Source: Candidatus Heimdallarchaeota archaeon
Lineage (GTDB): Archaea > Asgardarchaeota > Heimdallarchaeia > JABLTI01
Length of the DNA: 8,663 nt
Assembly (NCBI GenBank): GCA_030602675.1
Contig: JAUVZH010000092.1
Span: 1 to 8,663, forward strand
Direction of reading: 5' to 3'
Shown here one piece after another: positions 6,234 through 8,663 of this stretch. The first letter of the stretch is position 1, and each line of letters starts with the position of its first letter. The notes under the pieces were generated by a model. That model was not told the DNA's origin. It saw only the letters and a list, made by a program, of their open reading frames with translations, and searched no databases. Position numbers and translations under genes: made by a program.

Positions 6234-6725
6234 ATGAAAGGCATTAGAAGAAAGGAAAAAGCAATTGAAAGTACTGACGAAATGAAGAAAATCATTCAAC
6301 TAGCAGACCACATAACTATTGCTATGTGCAAAGATAATGAACCTTATCTTGTTACTCTTAGTCATGGTTATGATCCTGATAAAAACTGTATTTATTTTCA
6401 TTGTGCTAGAGAAGGAAAGAAAATTGACATTTTAAATGCTAATAATGTTGTTTGGGGACAAGCATTGATTGACAAAGGTTACGTGCAAGGTAAATGTGAT
6501 CATCTTTATGCCACAACTCAGTTTGTTGGAACAGTTTCGTTTATTGATAGTTTCGATGAAAAAAAGGAAGCGCTTTTGAATATGATTAAAAAACTGGAAG
6601 AAAATCCTGATGAGGTAGCTAAAAAGCAGCTTACTGAAAAATCAGTTTCTCGAGTAACTATAGGTCGAATTGACATTGAAGCTATGTCTGGAAAAGAAGC
6701 TAAGAAAGCGGTAATTAGTCTGTAA
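6234..6725 (+). CDS. Pyridoxamine 5'-phosphate oxidase-related (NimA-like) FMN-binding protein
   Basis: A 163-residue protein of the FMN-binding split-barrel fold, pyridoxamine-phosphate-oxidase-like, NimA-related group. Members of this group are small dimeric cytoplasmic flavoproteins or flavin/F420/heme binders, and most have no proven reaction. Seen: an N-terminal RRKEKAI start and helix (1-24), barrel strands including ITIAMCKDNEPYLVTLSHGY (27-46), the flavin phosphate-binding stretch IYFHCAREGKKIDIL (53-67), and QFVGTVSFIDSFDEKKEAL (96-114) leading into a long helix. Single-gene unit: its own TATA-like element, a terminator before it and a convergent gene after it. The family assignment is good; the substrate cannot be told. 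A nitroimidazole-reductase role is known for some relatives but should not be assumed here. Confidence 0.85.
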   Translation: MKGIRRKEKAIESTDEMKKIIQLADHITIAMCKDNEPYLVTLSHGYDPDKNCIYFHCAREGKKIDILNANNVVWGQALIDKGYVQGKCDHLYATTQFVGTVSFIDSFDEKKEALLNMIKKLEENPDEVAKKQLTEKSVSRVTIGRIDIEAMSGKEAKKAVISL

Positions 6726-6731
6726 AAAAAA
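6724..6731 (-). terminator. T-tract terminator for the zinc-finger gene (minus strand)
   Basis: Eight A on the plus strand are eight T on the minus strand, starting 9 nt after the stop codon of the minus-strand zinc-finger gene. The tract overlaps the stop codon of the convergent FMN-binding protein gene. No hairpin precedes it. Confidence 0.5.
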
Positions 6732-6740
6732 TCCTCTTCC

Positions 6741-6998
6741 TTACCACCACAATAGTCGACCTGCTACTATAATTCCTATAGTCATTCCTACTGCCATTAC
6801 TATACAACAAACCAGAAGGTAGATTTGAATTCTATTTAAGTGCTTTTTTTTCTGACAGCTCGTACAAATGAGTTTGCTGATCAAGCTATCGTCAATAATT
6901 TTTCCTTTCTCACCTTCTGTATGTACTTTGCATATTGATTTACGACAAACTGAGCAATTAGCTATTGCTTCTCTACCGCAAATGTAGCATTCAGACAT
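6741..6998 (-). CDS. Small zinc-finger protein with C-terminal membrane helix (hypothetical)
   Basis: An 85-residue protein I cannot assign to a named family. The N-terminal half has a dense set of metal ligands: C4-x2-C7, C15-x2-C18, C23-x2-H26 and C45-x2-C48. This is the spacing of a two-zinc cross-brace module like a B-box or related treble-clef finger. A basic KKKH patch (50-53) is followed by one hydrophobic helix (about 57-80, IYLLVCCIVMAVGM and IIVAG) and a short RLLWW end. I infer a tail-anchored protein with the finger in the cytoplasm, by the positive-inside rule. A GTGAT ribosome binding site (7003-7007) lies 4-5 nt before the ATG. Regular codons, the conserved-looking finger and the T-tract after the stop support a real gene. 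It begins 47 nt after the dehydrogenase gene ends, with no terminator between, so it may be co-transcribed. Confidence 0.75.
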   Translation of the reverse strand: MSECYICGREAIANCSVCRKSICKVHTEGEKGKIIDDSLISKLICTSCQKKKHLNRIQIYLLVCCIVMAVGMTIGIIVAGRLLWW

Positions 6999-7045
6999 TT
7001 TTCATCACATTAATTGTTTTGATTCCTTGTAATAATATGGATGCA

Positions 7046-8134
7046 TCAAAACAGAAATTCATACTGTTCTAGGCTTAATTCTTTTTTCATTGTCAATAGA
7101 TCGTTTTGCAGACTTTTATTTAATGGAACGCCAGTTTTAGCTATTTTCTGTTCCATTTCGTATTCCTTTTCCCCAGCTGTATATATTCTCTCTCGTCCTG
7201 GTGCTTTCTTTGATTTCCTTAGTGTTCTGCATATATCACCTGTTATCTTCTTGAAAATATCAACTGAGATAAACTTGGAGACATCTATTGCAAGGAAGAA
7301 ATGACCAATCTTCCAGCCTTTATCTAATGTCAAGTCTTTCAAAAATGGTCCTCCAGATAATGCTGATGATAGCATCTCTACAATTACTGAGTAGCCGTAT
7401 CCTTTATGTCCACCCGTAATCTCACCCGCTCCTCCTAAGGGGAGTAAAGCAGCAGTACCATCTTTTAGTTGTTTCAGAATTTCCACTGGATCAGTTGCTA
7501 ATTTGCCATTTTTGTCTATCACCCAACCTTCCGGTATGGGAGTTTCAGTTCTTGAAAAAACTTCTATCTTTCCTCTTTGAGTTATTGAGGTTGCACAATC
7601 TAGTATGAAATCAAATGCTTCATCTGTTGGTATTCCAAATGTTAATGGATTTGTTCCCATCATTGGTTCAATTCCAAATGTAGGAGCAATTGATGGTCTT
7701 GCGTTTGTTACTGATAATCCAATCATCCCTTTTTTACAAGCCATAATTGGATAATAGCCTGCTATACCATAGTGTGTTGAATTTCCAACAGCTACTGCAC
7801 CAGTTCCATATTCTTCAGCTTTTTTAATTGCTAATTCCATTGCTCTGTAAGATGCAACATGACCTAATCCATGTCCTGCATCAAAGGTTGCTGTTGTAGG
7901 ACTTTCTTTAACTATTGTTATATTTGTTTCAGGATTTATTAATCCCAGATTAATACGGTCATAATACATTTTCAGTCGTTGAACGCCATGTGAAGTTATC
8001 CCTCTAAGATCAGAAGCTATAAGCACCTCAGCACAAATTTTCGCATCTTCTTCGGGCGCACCCAGACCAATAAATACGTCTCGCATGAAATCTTGAAGTA
8101 TTTCTACTTTTATGTGAACTACATCATCACCCAT
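7046..8134 (-). CDS. Ldh2/malate dehydrogenase-2 family NAD(P)-dependent oxidoreductase
   Basis: A 362-residue cytoplasmic 2-hydroxyacid dehydrogenase of the Ldh2 (type 2 malate/L-lactate dehydrogenase) family, unrelated to classical Rossmann-fold LDH/MDH. Relatives act on malate, lactate, sulfolactate, ureidoglycolate or diketogulonate; the substrate here cannot be told from sequence. Seen in order: an N-terminal helix, the conserved SHGVQRL with likely catalytic His49, GHGLGHVASYRAME (87-100), NSTHYGIAGYY (118-128), MMGTNPLTFGIP (158-169), DCATS (179-183), GGHKGYG (241-247) and PGRERIYTAGEKE (312-324). The last 35 residues are a variable helical tail. Length is normal. Start: the only in-frame candidate is the ATG at 8134, and AAGGTG (8149-8144 on the minus strand) lies 9 nt upstream. 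It is divergent from the topoisomerase gene and followed by the small zinc-finger gene. Confidence 0.93.
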   Translation of the reverse strand: MGDDVVHIKVEILQDFMRDVFIGLGAPEEDAKICAEVLIASDLRGITSHGVQRLKMYYDRINLGLINPETNITIVKESPTTATFDAGHGLGHVASYRAMELAIKKAEEYGTGAVAVGNSTHYGIAGYYPIMACKKGMIGLSVTNARPSIAPTFGIEPMMGTNPLTFGIPTDEAFDFILDCATSITQRGKIEVFSRTETPIPEGWVIDKNGKLATDPVEILKQLKDGTAALLPLGGAGEITGGHKGYGYSVIVEMLSSALSGGPFLKDLTLDKGWKIGHFFLAIDVSKFISVDIFKKITGDICRTLRKSKKAPGRERIYTAGEKEYEMEQKIAKTGVPLNKSLQNDLLTMKKELSLEQYEFLF

Positions 8135-8341
8135 TTTTTAGAACACCTTAATTTTTAGTCAAAATCTCTTGTATAGTATGACTCTATTTGCTTTTAAAAT
8201 TGCTTTAGAAGGGGTTTAATACCTTTCATTTTATTATTTTTTTGAAGAGATAGTACTTTATTTAAAAATAGGAGTGAATGATTTTTTAATCGAAAGTAAT
8301 AAATTATTCATGCATTAATGTGAGCGAAAGAAGGAAAGAAC
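8135..8341. other. Divergent intergenic region between Ldh2-type gene and topoisomerase
   Basis: The longest gene-free stretch of the window (207 nt). On the minus strand it holds the AAGGTG ribosome binding site of the dehydrogenase (8144-8149) and AT-rich candidates for its TATA box: TACTATACA (8170-8178) or TTTTAAAAG-like DNA (8192-8199). On the plus strand it holds two AT-rich candidates for the topoisomerase promoter (8257-8270 and 8297-8305). I see no RNA gene or further ORF. Confidence 0.6.
8291..8305 (+). promoter_or_regulatory. Putative BRE/TATA promoter of the topoisomerase gene
   Basis: CGAAAG (8291-8296), a good BRE-like sequence, directly precedes TAATAAATT (8297-8305). The expected transcription start, about 25 nt downstream, would give a short leader that still contains the AAGGA site at 8331-8335. 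Confidence 0.4.
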
Positions 8342-8663
8342 TTGTCCAATTACCTTTGTATTTCTGAAAAGCCAACTGCTGCCAAAAGAATAGCTGCAGC
8401 ACTTGATCAAGCTGGCAAACCAAGGAAACTACCAAATCCTAGAAACCTAGCAAAAGTTCCTGTTTATGAGTGCAGGAGAAATGGTGATACTATTTTTGTC
8501 ATTCCAGCTCTTGGACATCTTTACTCTACTGTTGAGGATTCCGTTGGTGGTTGGCATTATCCAGCTTTCAGTTACAAATGGGTTCCTTCTCACTTGAACA
8601 ATCCCAAGAATAAAACTAAGCCATTTATTGCTGCTTTCAAGAAATATAGTAAGGATATTGATG
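8342..8663 (+). CDS. topA: Type IA DNA topoisomerase, N-terminal part (3' truncated by window)
   Basis: The first 107 codons of a type IA topoisomerase, which relaxes negatively supercoiled or decatenates DNA by cutting one strand through a 5'-phosphotyrosine. Seen: the Toprim start YLCISEKPTAAKRIAAAL (4-21), with the conserved Glu9 of this family, then IFVIPALGHLYST (51-63), the GHL motif of Toprim, and GGWHYPAFSYKWVP (69-82), typical of archaeal members. The Toprim DxD motif and active-site Tyr lie beyond the window. Start: in this frame a TGA at 8321-8323 is followed by no ATG or GTG before the conserved block. TTG at 8342 is the only reasonable start, with AAGGA (8331-8335) 6 nt upstream. 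Whether it is TopA or a TopIII-like enzyme cannot be decided from this part. Confidence 0.88.
   Translation, partial: MSNYLCISEKPTAAKRIAAALDQAGKPRKLPNPRNLAKVPVYECRRNGDTIFVIPALGHLYSTVEDSVGGWHYPAFSYKWVPSHLNNPKNKTKPFIAAFKKYSKDID

Noticed and set aside
7041..7304. Plus-strand open frame opposite the 3' end of the dehydrogenase gene
   Set aside because: The minus strand codes for the conserved PGRERIYTAGEKE end of the Ldh2 family, and the plus-strand translation has no domain.
8320..8367. GTG at 8320 as topoisomerase start
   Set aside because: It is in another frame and reaches a TGA after 15 codons; the conserved Toprim frame begins at TTG 8342.

Overview
The window is an AT-rich stretch of an archaeal chromosome. 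The archaeal assignment rests on the information-processing genes (a short aIF2-beta, a DUF424 protein, archaeal NMD3, a type IA topoisomerase) and on the anaerobic enzymes (HdrA, the ferredoxin-linked IorAB pair). Promoters look archaeal (AT-rich TATA elements 25-30 nt before starts), with a mix of apparently leaderless genes and GGTG-type ribosome binding sites. An Asgard-type (Promethearchaeota) or similar anaerobic lineage is possible, but that is an impression from the gene content, not proven.

Layout, left to right: (1) the 3' part of an hdrA gene (1-585, +) ending in a clear stem-loop/T-tract terminator. (2) A convergent nucleoside phosphorylase of the MTAP family (676-1470, -) whose base-binding residues look like those of a 6-oxopurine enzyme. 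(3) A divergent translation/ribosome cluster, aIF2-beta, DUF424 protein and NMD3 (1573-3490, +). (4) The iorA-iorB operon for indolepyruvate:ferredoxin oxidoreductase (3609-6153, +), closed by a hairpin terminator. (5) A single FMN-binding split-barrel gene (6234-6725, +). (6) On the minus strand, an Ldh2-type NAD(P)-dependent 2-hydroxyacid dehydrogenase (8134-7046) followed 47 nt later by a small zinc-finger membrane protein (6998-6741). (7) A divergent 207-nt spacer, then the first 107 codons of a type IA DNA topoisomerase (8342 to the window end, +) that starts with TTG.

Functionally, IorAB oxidises aryl pyruvates from aromatic amino acids to aryl-acyl-CoA and reduces ferredoxin. HdrA is the flavin/iron-sulfur core of complexes that exchange electrons with ferredoxin, so both fit a ferredoxin-centred anaerobic metabolism, although they sit in separate transcription units. 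aIF2-beta and NMD3 belong to translation initiation and large-subunit maturation.

Most of the window is ordinary housekeeping. I did not find a convincing undescribed multi-gene system. The points most worth a second look are the missing cysteine in the first Fe-S motif of IorA, the PNP-like active site plus CxC tail in the MTAP-family enzyme, and the zinc-finger membrane protein behind the dehydrogenase. No gene-free stretch exceeds 300 bases, and I saw no tRNA, rRNA, CRISPR array or insertion sequence.
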